A stretch of DNA of 64,000 nucleotides from Pseudoscleropodium purum (lineage: Eukaryota; Streptophyta; Bryopsida; Hypnales; Brachytheciaceae), in contig OZ017796.1 in the NCBI GenBank assembly GCA_963969395.1, forward strand, positions 2,978,501 through 3,042,500, given 5' to 3'. Positions 41,343 through 55,607 of the stretch are shown one piece after another (the stretch's first letter is position 1; each line of letters opens with the position of its first letter). The translations under genes were made by a program, and so were the position numbers. The notes under the pieces were generated by a model. The model had not been told where the DNA came from. It saw only the letters and a program-made list of their open reading frames with translations, and did no database searches.

Positions 41343-44300
41343 CCCGGGCAACCCTGGAGAAGATCTTGCCGCTGCTGGATCACTGAGGGACCAAGCTGGT
41401 AAGGCTAAGAGGCGACCCCTGATCTCTCACTCTTCACTCAGCATACAGTGGCGGAAAATCACTGGGGCAGCAAGCGGCAGGACACGGACCCTAAAACCCA
41501 GAACCTGAATACAGCTACGACAACACCCGACCCTAAGATCTATCAACCCTGCAGAATGCCAGAGCGCTTAAGGCAAGATCAGACACAGGAGATGAAACAG
41601 CAATACTCAAACCTGCAAAATTCATAAGCCACAAGTGTGCCTAAGAAAACGAGAGAAAGTCCCTGAAGTATAACCGGAACGAAAGCGCATAACTTGAAGA
41701 GAGAAGAACATCTACACGTACTAAAGCCCTGTCGCAGATCACAATGCCGCAGATCTCATCTACCACTCAAACAAAGATCACGGAAGGAGCAACAACCGCT
41801 CTGCACGTACTCTGCAATCACAATGAAAATGAGCTCCAAGGAACCACAGATCCTTCAAACAAACTCGTCACTCATCCAGCTTCGGAAGCAAGTTATTGAG
41901 GCGAGAACGACGAAATTCCTTGTAATTCAGCACCAAGCCCAAGAAATTAAAAAACAGGACACCTTAAAAGTGGCTACTCATTGATTTGTGCAATATAAAA
42001 TCCTAGGACTCCAAGAATTAAGATCAAATTGTAGTGGTCTTGTGTGTACAAAATTCGTGAGGGTTGATACTTGTTGGAGAAGCCAGCGACGGTGGCGCCA
42101 TCACCATTCAAATGCGGTGGTGCCGAGGCTGCCGCATCATCGTGGATGGCGCCAAATTTGAATTCGACAGTGGGATCCCAAGACCGCCTCGCACCTGGAA
42201 GCCACGGCCATGAGTGGCAGAAACGGCGCTGTGCCACGTGTTCACCGCCTCGTGTTGGCGCGAGTTTCTAAGCGTAGTCTAAATTTTCTGTCAACGGATT
42301 CGTTCGATCCATTCAATTACATCCATCCATTGGCAGAGTTTATTATGTTGTCGTCAAAATTGTTGTCAAAATTTAATGAAACAGTGGCAAAAATATAGTT
42401 TTTATTTAAATTTTGAACTGTTTATATACGACATGAAGGACAAAAAGTGTCATGTGAATGGCTTTCAAGGTTATTTTAGAAACAAAAAAATGCAACTATT
42501 CATCTTCTCAAATTATAATCCTTAGATTGACTATTAGTTACACAATAATCAAATTTTAATATTTTTTAACAAATAATTCATTAATGTCATTTGGCAAATG
42601 CCTAAATATTGAAAAATTAGTTTTTCTCTTAAAGTTTAGGGTTGTAAAATAACATGCTAAAATTTTCACCACTTATTTTTATTAGAAACACTTTTTACTA
42701 GCTTGAACCACATAAATACTATATTTTGGTGAAAGGTTTGTCTCTAAGGATTATTGAATTGATGTTTGAATAAGTCGCCTATCAAATTGATACACTGCTT
42801 ATTCATCTACTAGGCGAATGATAGACATTTGAAAAGTGCATTGCATCTAAAAAAATTATATTGATTGAACCAAGAAGCTCAAGGAAAAAATCATTCAAGC
42901 TTTCAATGGAAAGAAAAAAGGATACTTTTATATGCAATTTTGAAAAGCAACTCATTCTTGAGTTTTTATTATTATTTAGGGTGGATTCTATTACTATAAT
43001 AGATCTATGCTAATCTTCTTTTAATGCACTAAATTATGCATTATTTGAATGTTGTTTGATTAAGTAATAAATTATTCAAACTTGAAACAACAAGGCCCTA
43101 ATTTGAAGCTTAATCCCTTAACTTCTAAAAGCCCAAATGCTCCTCGAGAAATACTTGAAGTTTCAATAAGTTCCTATGATCACGATTTTTGGTGTAATTT
43201 TTTGAAACTTTTTTTGAAGATTGGAAAATAATTTAGCTTTCTAGAATTATAATTTCTCCACAATCAATGCTCAGGTGCAAAAGTTATGCCATCCTAAGTC
43301 TAAATTAGAGTTTGTCAAAACAACAAATGAGATCAACAAAAACTTAAAATAATTTTTTTTTAAAATTATTCTAATAGAATGAGTTTTGTCTATATGGAAA
43401 GGTTTGACTCATCTATTTTGATTAGTAATGTGAAAGTTATGGAGCATCTTATTTTGCTATGCAATCATTGCATCTTTTGGCATACTAAATAATTTATTTG
43501 ATTTGTTTTTCAACTCAATTTTTTCAATTTCTCAAAAAAAGTAGTTATACATGGTTAAGTTTAAAATGTTAAGTCCTAACTACAACATTTTTTGAAGATT
43601 TTAATTTTTAATTTTTATTCTAATTTTTTTAAAACTTTTTTTTGAACAAACCTACTAATATCCTTTGAATTATAGGTTATTTGTAAAGCAAAATTTGTGG
43701 CAAAGTCTTCATAATCTATAATGTACAAATGTTAAAGAACTAACATAGGAATCTTTGAAAAATCAATGGATGTCTTTAAGGGATTAAAAAACATTTTAAA
43801 GATGAGATAGGGTGCTTTAAATTTCATTTTAAAATCTTTATAATAGGTATTATGAAGCTTGCTCAAAGGGTCAATTAATAATGGGCTTCTACCATCTTCA
43901 ATGCAATGGGCAACCTTAAAGCTACTATTCAAAAATCCTAAAACATTTTCCAATGCAAGAATCATTCTAATTGTAATTTGGAATCCCAAAACTTAGCATG
44001 GTAGATGTATCTTCTGGAAATGAAGAGAATGATGTTGAGAATTTGATACTTAGTTAGAGATGAAAGTATTAGAGATATTGCTATGAAGGTTCTATGAAAA
44101 TGAAGCCCCTCAAATTGGGTTTGTCATACAAGGATTAATTAAGAAGATTCAAAGTCTTATATTGTAGTCACATCAAGTGAAAAATTCCCATTCTACTCAC
44201 TTTAAATGGAAATAGCTTGCAATCTATGCTATCAAAGTTTATGAATTTCTTTTCACATTTTTATGATAATTTAGTACAAGATCCTATAGTTAGATATACG

Positions 44301-45212
44301 AAAAGAAAATCTACTTTACAAAAGCAATAGAAAGACTAGATAACATACACGAATGCAAAAAATGGTTTGGAATATTCATGTATTTGAACTTCACAAATTC
44401 ATAGCATATTCATGCATATTCAGAAAATAATTATTAATTTTTTTTAAATCATGATTTTTAATTGCCAATGTGTTAGAAAAACAATCTCATGTATTGATTC
44501 CACCTCAATGTATGTGGAATTGCTACTAGTTTGTAGTAGTTATAAGGAAAACTAGCCTATGATGGGCAAACCACGATTATTAAACATTTAGGGATTGACC
44601 CATTACAATCTTGATTAATAAATGAGATTTGAGCTACATTAGGTTGAGTTAGTGGCCACGATCAATGTCTTGAATGATGGTGATGGAGTTATTATTGATT
44701 GGAGTAGGAACTTCTACCTTTTCAGTGTAAAACCATTACAAGAAGTATCTTTTTTATTCCTTCATGTTTGTAGTCATGTTAGCTAATATATTGTGCTTGC
44801 TTTAAGTTGAAAGATGATCATCATGGACATAGATTTTTGTCAATTTGAGGGTAGTCTAAAGACTCTTTTGACCCAATTGGGCAGCACCCTTCAAAAGTCT
44901 ATAACAAATTCATACTTTGTCCAAAGAAACATAATTTCAATTGCTCTTCACATTTCTCACACTCCTCTTTGTATTGAAAAAATTGAAAAAAATTAAAACA
45001 ATTCCAATGACTCAAACCAGTCTGGTGTACGCCACCCCAGGCAGTTGCTTCTGCCTTACAAGTACTCACTCAAGTCAAATCATCAGTACAGACCGAGTAT
45101 TGTCACACAACCCATGTTGGTTCACATGGAGAAACTTTTATTGTGCAATTCTGCGTAGTTTACAAGGATGGTTGTATCTGTACATTCAGGAGATGATTTC
45201 GGCTTCTCCGAG
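41343..45212. other. Intergenic DNA, promoter side of the GNAT-BRCT gene
   Basis: The 0.9 kb next to the start at 41342 is probably promoter and leader. A GC-rich, CpG-rich patch at about 42080-42260 holds a G-box-like CACGTG at 42235-42240 and ends abruptly at AT-rich DNA. From 42.3 to 44.9 kb no gene is visible. The 189-codon plus-strand frame at 44941-45510 is mostly antisense to the last kinase exon and is not taken as a gene. Confidence 0.4.
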
Positions 45213-48200
45213 TCACCTTGGAGCTTCAAAGGTTTGTGAGCTAATAGAGGAATTTGTTTCGGACAGAATCTTGATGCCTGAAAAGTCGATTGCTGATTGC
45301 GTGTTAAGATCCAGGATGCGTGCGAACTGCGTGTTGAGAGCGAATTGCATCGGCAGAGGTGGTGGACGCGGAATTGAGATCACTCCTTCCAGCATTTGCA
45401 CCACCATGGGCATCGACGGCCTGGCCAGCATGTCTTCCTGCAACCGCCACCACAACGTCTTCACCGTGTTAGATCATGCGAATCGCACAACACTGATGAG
45501 GAGAGAGTAGTCATGTAAAGTGGGAGTTTCATGAAGCACTCTGGACACCTCCTGAAAAGTACTCTTGTTTGTACAGTACATTTTGTTTTCTCATTGCTTC
45601 AGTAGGGGATGCTACTATGAATTACTGATGGTTTCATTTCATACTGATTGCTTCGTAATGATTTTAAGTTGAAGCTAACTTCGCGGCCTTGCTAGTGGCT
45701 TGTCCTCCAAAGAAATACCAGTACTAACAATCTCCACAAATTCGTTATCCCTTTAGGTTCTCTCCAACGAGAGAACGTCCACATGAATGCAACTAAGTTA
45801 GCCTGCACACTTGCAATTACTAAAGAAATCACAAGAAAAACAGTACCAAACCAATACTCCATCGTGACAAACTAATACTGCAAAAAAACCCAGTTTCAAA
45901 CATCCATACTTGCATCCAATATCCACACAACACATTGAAATCCTCTTTCATTCACCGACAAGAAGATATGAGAAATTGACTATGCCCAACAACAAGGTGA
46001 CAATTTAGAATTTAGGGTTTCAAGATCTGAAATGGATACCTGAATGCACACCATGGCCACTCGCAACACACGGTCTGCTTGCTGCAAATCGTACTCACTC
46101 AGCTTGCCGAGTCGCGCATCCACGATGTCCGCCACGCTGCTGCCTTCGTCGAGTTTGCGGCACGCCCACTTGGGGAAGTATTGCTTCTCCACGTCACTCT
46201 CTTCCGGACTGACGTTCCTTCTGCCGCTGAGAAGCTCCAGCAGCACCATGCCGTAGCTGTACACGTCGCTCTTGTCGGTCACGGCGGAGAAAATGAGCCA
46301 TTCCGGGGCTAAGTAGCCTGGGGTCCCTCGCATTTGGGTCACCACCTGCAAATCCCACCCGCCATTGTCAGATTAGGGGAGCTGAGTTTGAACACCCAAA
46401 TGCACCAAAGCTATTGAATCTCAGATCTCAAGAAGAAAATATGAGCATTTTAGTTGTGTGCGAGTCGGAGAGACCGGTAGCAGAGTTGCTTTCGCAAATT
46501 TCAAGCTTCTGTGCATAAATTCTAAAGTTTCCGAAGTTTTCTCAGGCGAACCTACCATCGGTATTGCAAACCGGATGGTGTCACAATTTGGGGAGGTTAC
46601 ATTACCAAAAGACGACTGCTTTAAGTGGGAGGTATATAATCACTCAACAGAGACTCAAGGACCAACAAGCCCAAATTGGGTCTCGTAGAGGTTTAGAGGT
46701 CGGGGAGATTTTGATTACATTTAGATCAACACAAGCGATGCTCCACAAGTATACTGATTCTAAAGACATAAACTATGACCCCATCTGAATTCCTAAATTT
46801 TCACAACATGGTGAATTGATTTAGTCATGTTTAAACCATGAATTTAAACACTGATCGATTACCTGACTAGTATCCGACCGGCTCATCAGCTTGGCGAGAC
46901 CGAAATCCGACACCTTCGCATTGAACGTGTCGTCCAGCAGAATGTTCTGCGGCTTGATGTCCAGGTGCACAATCCTCTCCTGGCAGTCGTGGTGGAGGTA
47001 CGCCAACCCTTTGGCTGTTCCCATGGCCATGTTGAACCGCGTGGGCCAGTACAGGAATCTCCCCGAACTGGGGTCGTCCAGGAACAACCACTGATCAAGG
47101 GAGCCATTCACCTGCAGTGTATTCCATCACCATTGCAACACAGAATGTTACAGCGTTCACAGGACACAAGTTGGAGAATTCTGCAGCTGATCTTGTCAAC
47201 TATTGAATCCCCCTGTTGCCCCACCATACAACTCATCTCTTTCAATCAACACTTGCTTGGCATTCAAATATCACGCTGAGCGTAAACGTCACTTGACTAA
47301 TAATGCCTAAGGCCACTCATCATTGAATGGAAATTAGGGGTTTTCTACTGCCCCGTCAATGCTGATAAAAAAACTCCCACTTTCACTGGATAGTCATGCA
47401 CAGGAGTTCATACAAATCCCATCTGTGAAAGCAGGGGAATAAATATAAGACCTTGTCTGACTACAGTGGAATCCATACAAGTCTCCTGTAATCTCACTGC
47501 CCTCGGGTTCAAAATTTGGAAGGAGTTTACTCATAGAATTTTCTCGGGAAGATTTCGACGATTTGAATCCAATTTTCCCCCCATTTTTTTTATTGTATAA
47601 TTCGCCATTGCCAATTTCAGGTGAATTTCTGGTAGTGATAAATTAGAGGTACGTACCATGTACTCATACACCAGAAGTCTGTGAGCTCCTTCCAAGCAGA
47701 AACCACGCAACCGAACCAGATTGATATGATGGATGTTGCCAATAGTGGCAACCTCGGTGCGGAACTCTTTGTCTCCTTGGCTGGCACTTTGCAAGCTCTT
47801 CACCGCCACTTTGATGCCACCAGGCAACACTCCTTCGTACACTTGGCCTGAGCCTCCTTCTCCCAGTATTTTTTGGAATCCCTTGGTAGCAGTGAGTAAA
47901 TCGCGGTACGTGTACCTGGAAACCGATCCCATACAAGTGCTTGCCATATAAATTCAAAATTCTTGCATGACTTGAGAGATTGGAATGAAAAAGATTACAC
48001 CCAACAGCAATAGAAAATTGTAATCTATTGCAATCTATCCTTATCCAAGAGCAATAGAAAATAGTTTTTTTTCCTAAAATATACAGAGTCTGGACTTCGG
48101 ATACACCTGTAATCTGAAAATTCGAAGTTTGTTCAGATGGGGTCCGAAACATACATTCTAAGATACGTTCGAATTGTCTTTGAATGAACTCACAGACAGA

Positions 48201-48561
48201 ATTTTTGAACCATGCTCAAGTGGTTTTAGAATTTAGATGTAGGTAATTTAAGTTGGGTGGTTCAATTGTGTAAGCTAAAGAGAGAAATTGGTTACCTGGG
48301 TGGGAGTCCGGGTAAGGCATCCAGGAAAGCATTCTCAGCGTCAATCCGAGCTTTCTGTTCCGGAGGGTCGATTCGGATGGTTTCCAGGCGCTGGAGAGAA
48401 AACCCGGGTGGAACGGCGAATAATGGTTTCGAAGGTTTTTTCGTGAGCTTACAGCACCAACACACTCCCAAGCATGTGAGAGCACAGAGTATAAGCAGTG
48501 CTATGACCACTAAAGCCACGAAGACGATCACTATGTATACAAACGGCGGAAGTGACGCCAT
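45213..48561 (-). CDS. Receptor-like protein kinase, SD-2b-type kinase domain, no ectodomain
   Basis: Five exons on the minus strand: 48561-48296, 47915-47657, 47111-46863, 46345-46040 and 45437-45213. Introns are GT-AG and the frame has 434 codons. The start at 48561 (MASLPPF) gives a short N-terminus and a membrane segment at about residues 8-36. An in-frame ATG 37 codons upstream is less plausible. A Cys-rich juxtamembrane piece (CWCCKLTKK) leads to a Ser/Thr kinase domain. It has a glycine loop GEGGSGQVY (107-114), VAVK Lys128, HLDIKPQN with catalytic Asp226, DFG Asp244, and [10 protein letters not shown] with Glu273. The catalytic loop has HLD, not HRD, as is usual in this plant kinase subfamily. 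The C-terminal tail after MLEG is short. It should phosphorylate proteins at a membrane; with almost no extracellular part, it may work with a ligand-binding partner (inference). Confidence 0.93.
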
Positions 48562-50657
48562 TTCGGCACTCCAAAGCCGACAGCTCCGCAAAGATTCTCT
48601 ACAGAAACATAATCCTACTCTGAAATAAACAATCCTTTGACAAGAAACTCCAAAGTGATAGTGAAACTGCACACGTTGAAGTTCTCAGTGACAGTATAAT
48701 TCAATTATAAAACAATCATCATATGTTTCCAGACGCGCTACAAAAACTTCCCCAAACTACGACGTTTCCAAATCCAGGAAACCATAAGGTCAACAAATCC
48801 TCAACTGACTTAAAATCGACAGACGATTTCAAGCGAGCTTCTTCTGACATGCAAGAATCTGTCAATTCTGAAGTTCAGAAAACGAGGAAGTCTGGACTGT
48901 GGTCGGTGTCACGTTGCAAAGCTTGCATCACTACCCAAAATTGACATGAAAAGTTAAGATTTCACAGGCGGACGGAGGCGTGTGAGCAAGCCAGCTGATG
49001 ACCTTGGTGAAGTGAGAGTGAGCTGGATGAGTTGAAGCCATGACACCTGGCTCTGCGTTCTCTAAGAAAACATCCTCAGAAAGGCATCAATCCCGTGAAA
49101 GACGCAGGGGGGTCTTGGCTGCATGACCAGACATCTGGTGCCTGGAGGTGAGGAATATAGTTTAGGATGCTGCAGGTGAGCTGCAGTGGCCTTTCTGCAC
49201 ACTACCCAAGTCTTCGCTCTAAGCTAAAGTACATCCATAGTGAACACGGCCTGAAATGCAACATCTACATTTGGATCCAAAAGTGTCACAAAAAACTAGA
49301 TTTTTGATAGCACAAGATGTGCACAGTCAAAACATGAGTCTACAAGAGCCTAGTTTTGTCTTTTTAGTAAATTTGGAAACAATACTTTGAAAATTCATTT
49401 TTTATCTATGTAATGAATGCTAAAGTGTTGAAATCTTCTTTCAATTGCCAATAAGAATCAACAAAAATAATGTTCGTTGAATAACAATAAATATATTGAG
49501 TTGTTAATAGTATTGGTCATAGGTGTGTATATGGATGTTTTGAGTATTTTTCCATATTGCTATTCTTACTTTATGTATTAGATATGTGATTTCATCTTTG
49601 AAAGAAAAAAACAAAAACAAAAACAACTTTCACTGACAAATAGCTACAAAATGGAAGATACAGGATAGTCAATTTTGACCTTTGTCTTCCCGGGCATGAC
49701 CTCCTTGTTAGAGGGTTAATTTTTGTTGGGCCTTGTTGGCAATTGAGAGGAGATTTTATTTTCTCCCAACATACATTTTTTGGACACTGCGTAAATTTGG
49801 AAGCTACAGGAGTCCGTTTTGCAACAAGGTCGCAATAAGGTGCGGATATCTTAGCATGAAACCAAAATTTACATTCTGAAAAGCGGTTTAGACGAATCTT
49901 ACGCAATTCCCCAAAGCAGCCTCGAACAACCAGAGCGGATACCCGGCTACCGGCAAAGGCCGTCAAAGAGAAAGTGCTGCGGAAAGGATTTTAATATCTG
50001 CTGGTCTCTTAGAGATTGCCACGAGACTTTAAGGAAGCCACCTGTCAGTGGGGTGGCAGAGATGCCCACCACGTTTGTGGTACATGCACCTGTATCCGTC
50101 TTGTCCTATTGCTAGTGAGCAAATTGACCTTCCAATCCACTGTTAGTAGGACGCGAACGAGCTGACCATATTAATAGATAATTATAAGAACTTGTTGACT
50201 TCGTCATAACATTCTTGGAAAAGGGATCCAATATGAGAAGATCCGAGTGACAGCATCATCTGCAAATTCAGCTACGATATTCAGACATGTCGACTCGCAG
50301 AAGCTATGGCAAGCAAACAAATTGATATGGCAGTGACAAAGTGGTCTCAGGCTCTAGATGTCTACATCAACGCATGTTAAAAATGAATATCGAATAAGTG
50401 AACTCATAAGAGTTCGTTCAACACCTACCTAGTTCCGCATCCTTCCTGAGCAGTAATAAACACTAAATGAGCTCGTATATGGATGTTGGAACAAGTAAAG
50501 CTATCCTTACTTCTATAACCGTTCTGTCTAGGAACAGAGATCGTAAGCAACTCGAGGTTGGGCACAAGATATATGTAACAACCGGAAATGACATCATTGT
50601 TGTTGACAGAAGACCGGTCAGGTGCAAACATCCAAGTGCCAGCAGGGAATAGAAACA
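48562..50657. other. Intergenic DNA between kinase and dehydrogenase genes
   Basis: Left part is the promoter and leader of the kinase; right part is the 3' flank of the dihydrolipoyl dehydrogenase. The 124-codon minus-strand frame at 49592-49966 is Lys/Arg/Ser-rich, with a hydrophobic tail from an oligo-pyrimidine tract, and resembles no family that I know. Confidence 0.4.
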
Positions 50658-53600
50658 TCAGACAGCCACTGCTTCTACCACTTGCTTCGTTTCCGTTGAT
50701 TCCACTGGTGCATGGTTTTCATCAAGCTGTAACATCTCAAAATAGAAAACAAACGTTAGGTGGCAGATATGTAAGTTTGACCCAAAAAATTGTCTACAGG
50801 GGGAGAGGATCACAAAGGTTCAAACATGTCAAGACTCAACTTAGGTCTGGATAGACAAGAATTTCATTGGAGTGTGAGAATGAAACAACAACGTCAAAGG
50901 AATTACCTTTGCTGATTTGAACAGCTCATCCAACACTTCAGACAAGGTGGGGTGGGCATGCACAGCATATTTGATCTCCTGTAGAAGAAAGAGCAACCGA
51001 CTTGTTAGAGAATATAACCCTTGACAGCATAACACAACAGTGTCATTTTTCATCCTCATCGTGCCAGAGATGGGCAAAGAAAAACCTCCGTAAAACGTTC
51101 CTTACCCAACTTTTACTAAAACAGCAAAGAGCAATAATGTTACTACAAACATGAGAAGGAGAAGGATTTGTAATTGTCAGGACTCTTACAGGAAACAAGA
51201 AATAAATCTAGGTATTCATGCGCTTACTTTAATGGAGGTGCCCATAGCTATAGCATTGGAAGCTTCGTGAATGAGGTCAGCGGCATGGAGGCCAAGAATG
51301 TGAACACCCAGAATTTCACCAGAATCTGGCCGATAGATCAACTGTTTGCAAACAAGGAGTAACATGCATTAACACAAAACTCAAGAAATAAATCCAGTGT
51401 CTACATGCATAGGTTAGATGGTACGCCTATTAATCAAGAGGATTGAATCAGATAGTTTTTTGGACAGAACGAAGACTGTATTCCAACCTGCTCTTCTTCG
51501 TATTCGTACATTCGTTAGTCATCTCTAGAGCTGAGTAAATCATAATATCAGAATCTCAAACCTATGATCGTATATTCACACTCACACAATCTTACTCTCT
51601 CCTCCAGAGGGTTCAAAATTCTTCCAATGATGCCAAGGTTGATCTGGACATATATTGTATCTAACACAACTGCACATCTTATGTAGTCGAAGCACACAAG
51701 GGTATCTATGACTAAGCAAAGGCGTAACGGCGATGTACCTTAGCCAGTCCGTCACCTTCATTCTCGGCAAGAGCCTTGGTGTTAGCTTTGAAGCTAGTCT
51801 TCGCAACGCTAACTTTGAAGCCCTCCTTTTCAGCTAGTGCCCTCGCTTGTGGCTGCCAGATAACAAAAAGAACTAAGTTACTAGCCAGTTCTCAACTCTC
51901 TAAATTGATTATTGAATATAAGAAGTCAGATGTTGATCCAAGACGGCCGAGATACAAAGAAATCTGATGTAAACTCCAATTCATCTTAGAGCAGTTGAGT
52001 TGCAAATCACAGCAATAGTAACTTTTTGAGCAGGTTAACAATCGCACCTCCGTCAAACCGACCATACTGATCTCAGGGTGCGTGAAGCAAGCCGCTGGTA
52101 CACTGTTGTGGTTCAAAACGTTGTCTCGGCCAGAAATCTGCTCAATCACTGTTCATGAAGGGGCCCGGAATTTATTAAACGAGACGACATATCCATGTCT
52201 ATAGGGAAGATCATACAGACTCTATGAATCAACCTTCAGAAAGGTGGTAGAATGACTCACCGGAAATGCCTTGAGCACTAGCTGCATGAGCAAGCATCAT
52301 CTTGCCATTTGCATCACCAATGCAATACAAATGCGGCACCTGTAATACCATCACCAACAATCATATAGTCAAATTAAGGTACGCCACTAACGTGGAACCG
52401 TTCACGACAGACATGAGAAGAACAAATTGCACAATTAGTGTACTTGAAAGTAGAGAGAGCACTCACTGGTTTGCCTTCTGAATCAAGTACTTGCATTCGC
52501 TCATCCACAGGCACAAATCCCCTCTGCGTCGCTACATTGATCTGCACGACCCCGAGGAATACCCCGATGTTTGTGAGCAAGAATTTAATACAAAAAACAC
52601 CGGCAGAGATTCATTACAATTCCAAAACAGTGTAAAGGTGGGTGTTTTATTGCATCTATCACCTTTTCAAGACCCAGGCCTTTGGTGAATGGAGAGCGGC
52701 CTGTGGCAATAAGGGCTGCATCAACCTGTATTGCAAATCAATATTAGCCACTCAAGAGATAAACATCCGACTTAACAAATTACAATCACAGAATGCAAAA
52801 CTTACACGGAATAACTGCACGGTCAGTAAATGAGTGCTGGAAGTAATACCTCCAGAACGTCTTTTGTCTCCTTGGTTTTTGTATCGATGAGTTCAATTTG
52901 AACGGGCTTTCCATTCTTAGCTGGTGTAATCTGTACACCATAGCAGCAAAACCGCATGCATTGTGAGAATTGGCACATGTTGAGGTACAATAATTGGATT
53001 GTTTTTAAAAGATTCTAACGAGTCAAAACTACTCATCTTTTGGAAATGCACTTCCAATGAAGTGCTACAAACGCCAAGCCTTGAGGCAAAAAGAAAAGAG
53101 CAGTGATCACCTTCTTAGCCAATACTCCAACATGATAATCAATTTTACGAGGATTAATCAAGATCCTCTGTGCAAGCTTGCCAATTTCAGGATCAAACCC
53201 GGGCATTAAACCATCAAGGGCCTCAACAAACGTAACCTGCCAGGGCACAGCAAGAGGAGAGTGAGCACTTAAGACTTGGCAGATGCTCAACCCTAAAGGA
53301 CTGAAGGTGCAAAAAACAGTGTTGCAGAAGCCACCTAGTGGCCTTATGGTCCTTAAGGGGTTAATGACAATACACAACCACTCCAAAAAAGAAAGTAAAC
53401 AAACATACCTCACTTCCCAGGGCAGTGTAAACATCACTGAACTCAAGCCCAATGTAACCGCTTCCAACGATCGCTATCCAGTCTGGGATCCACTCCAGCT
53501 TCAATGCATGGTCGCTTGTGAATACCGTCTTTCCTGGAAACCCATAATTATATTCAGGGTTAATCAAATGGCGTAAACATTGAAAGAATAAAAAAATCAG

Positions 53601-55607
53601 CGATGATATGAAAGGCAAGTAGCGAATCCACGCATCTCGCCCACCAGCAGAATCTGTGATGAACAATGCACGTATTGGCAATAAACAAACAGAAACCTTA
53701 AAAACGAGTCCCGTAAGACGTACTCAAAACAGGTGAAACCATGAGACCCAATCTGAACTTCCTAGTCCTCTGGGATCCATCATGCTTACCGTCGACTTCA
53801 ATGCCTGGGGGAACAAACGGCACAGAACCGGTAGCAATAATAATGTTTCTTGCTGTAACGGTTTTGTCAGAGAATCCAATTCTTCCATACTTCACCACTT
53901 GCGGAGCCTGTGAAGAATACCAACAAAATACACTGGTCAGATTGACGAATTCGGCCAGCCGTCTTCCCTCAATGTGTTGTAAGGGTTTTAGGCTTAGGGT
54001 TTAAGGCAGGTTCATCGTGCCCACGGCATAGAATGATATCCCTGTATTGTATCTCGAGACCATGTCTTTTTCATAGAGAGTCATAGCATCTAATTACTTA
54101 ACAAAAAATAAATAAAAATAAAAAACCTCTAAATCGATAAGTGACTGACTAGTCTGATCTTCTCTTGCTACGAACTAATAGGAACTTAATCCAATAGGTG
54201 CAAATTTCGAACATAGGTGAATACTTCTATTTCAAACAGCATAGTGAAGCTATTTTCGTCAAAGAAAACGAGGTTTAATAAGCAGAATGGATCTCCCAAT
54301 CAGATGTCACAATAGTGGCCAGTCATTCATGCAATTGACCTATCAGTAATATCAGTCACTGCAAAACTCAAAAGAGTCCATACCACAACGGAGCCAACAC
54401 CAGTCAAAATATCAACGCCAATGGCTTTCATGGAGTTGGTCAAATTGCCCCGAATCTTGGTGGCCAAGTTGTTGGCGTGGTCTGCCACGGCCTGCCTGTC
54501 ATAACTGGCTGCTGCCACCTGACCCCATCACACCTCAGAAGAAGCTTAAGGCATATGCCCCGGTTCCTTAACCTTCTCATATAAGGCTTTAAGAAGTTGA
54601 GAAGGTCAGTATAACCATTAGCCTAGTACATGGGTTTGAGAAAGACTTCGAAAATCCTCCAAAAATTACGAAACAACTTGTGTTGGGTTCCATTTTCTTT
54701 TGACAACAACCAAAATATTCAGAATTGGAATTTTCCAGATAAACAGAGTAGCTGCAAAAACGGAGAAAAGATGAATACCTGGATCCCGAGAGCCTTGAGG
54801 TGGTGCTCATCTCGAAGCTCACGCATGCGCCCACTCACAGCCAAGAGCGCTTTGGAAGGCACACAGCCACGATTCACACAAGTGCCGCCCACTACGTCGC
54901 CCTCGATGATTGCTGTCTTCAAGCCCTGCATCCCCATTGACGTAGAGTTATTCCTAATTGAGACAAGTCCCAACCTAAATGCGACACTCTAAAATCTTGC
55001 ATCATGTATACATATTGATTATTGAGAATGTGCAACGTAAGAATTCATGTCAGTTTTAGGTCATCTACCAATAAACCTTCGAATCCTCGTAACATTTGCA
55101 AACGGTATCCAAATAACGCATTCTTGAGTGCATTTGAATCCTATTCGCATTGCTAACAAAACAGATATCAAAATTGACTAGTAACTAATGCTCAGTGTTG
55201 CTTTTAGCTGTGTTTCCTTAGCGCGGATTGCATCCCCCAACACCCAGTAGCTAATGTGAGCACCAAAGAGTAGAACTCACCTTCTCAACGGCGTGAAGAG
55301 CAGCACCATGGCCTCCCACGCCTGCGCCAATGATCACTACATCGTAATCGAACTTCTGGGGCGCTGCGCCATTGGTGCCACTCGCAGCGCGCACACTCAA
55401 ATCTCCGTTGCACGACACAGCAGCTCGGTTCTGGAATGGGGAAGAGACGCGGAGCTCCTTCTTGAGCTCGAAGGAGATCAAGCCTGTTCGTGATAGTCCG
55501 TTGAAAGAGGCGAAGGGAGTGCGGGAGGAAGAGGCGCGGATCGGATTCTCAATGCAACCACCCAAGGTCGGGGTCAAATTCCTGTAGGCCAGCATTGTTG
55601 CCGCCAT
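50658..55607 (-). CDS. LPD: Dihydrolipoyl dehydrogenase, plastidial (E3 of pyruvate dehydrogenase)
   Basis: Reoxidises dihydrolipoamide with NAD+ as the E3 part of the plastid pyruvate dehydrogenase complex, which supplies acetyl-CoA for fatty-acid synthesis. Fifteen minus-strand exons: 55607-55281, 54925-54779, 54518-54384, 53907-53790, 53533-53409, 53236-53111, 52930-52850, 52725-52663, 52541-52467, 52339-52261, 52148-52048, 51852-51739, 51341-51228, 50978-50907 and 50726-50658. All introns are GT-AG and the frame has 581 codons. Residues 1 to about 80 are a Ser/Arg-rich transit peptide. Motifs are: FAD-binding GAGVGGHG (94-101), the redox disulfide C125/C130 in [12 protein letters not shown]-binding GSGYIGLE (266-273), IGDANG of the FAD domain, and the HPT..E catalytic pair (His544, Glu549). 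The transit peptide and the GSVVVW-free continuous joins support the plastid form over the mitochondrial one. All key residues are intact. Confidence 0.96.

Noticed and set aside
44941..45510. 189-codon plus-strand frame
   Set aside because: Largely antisense to the last exon and 3' flank of the receptor-like kinase; no motif.
49592..49966. 124-codon minus-strand frame
   Set aside because: No family resemblance; the hydrophobic tail comes from an oligo-pyrimidine tract.
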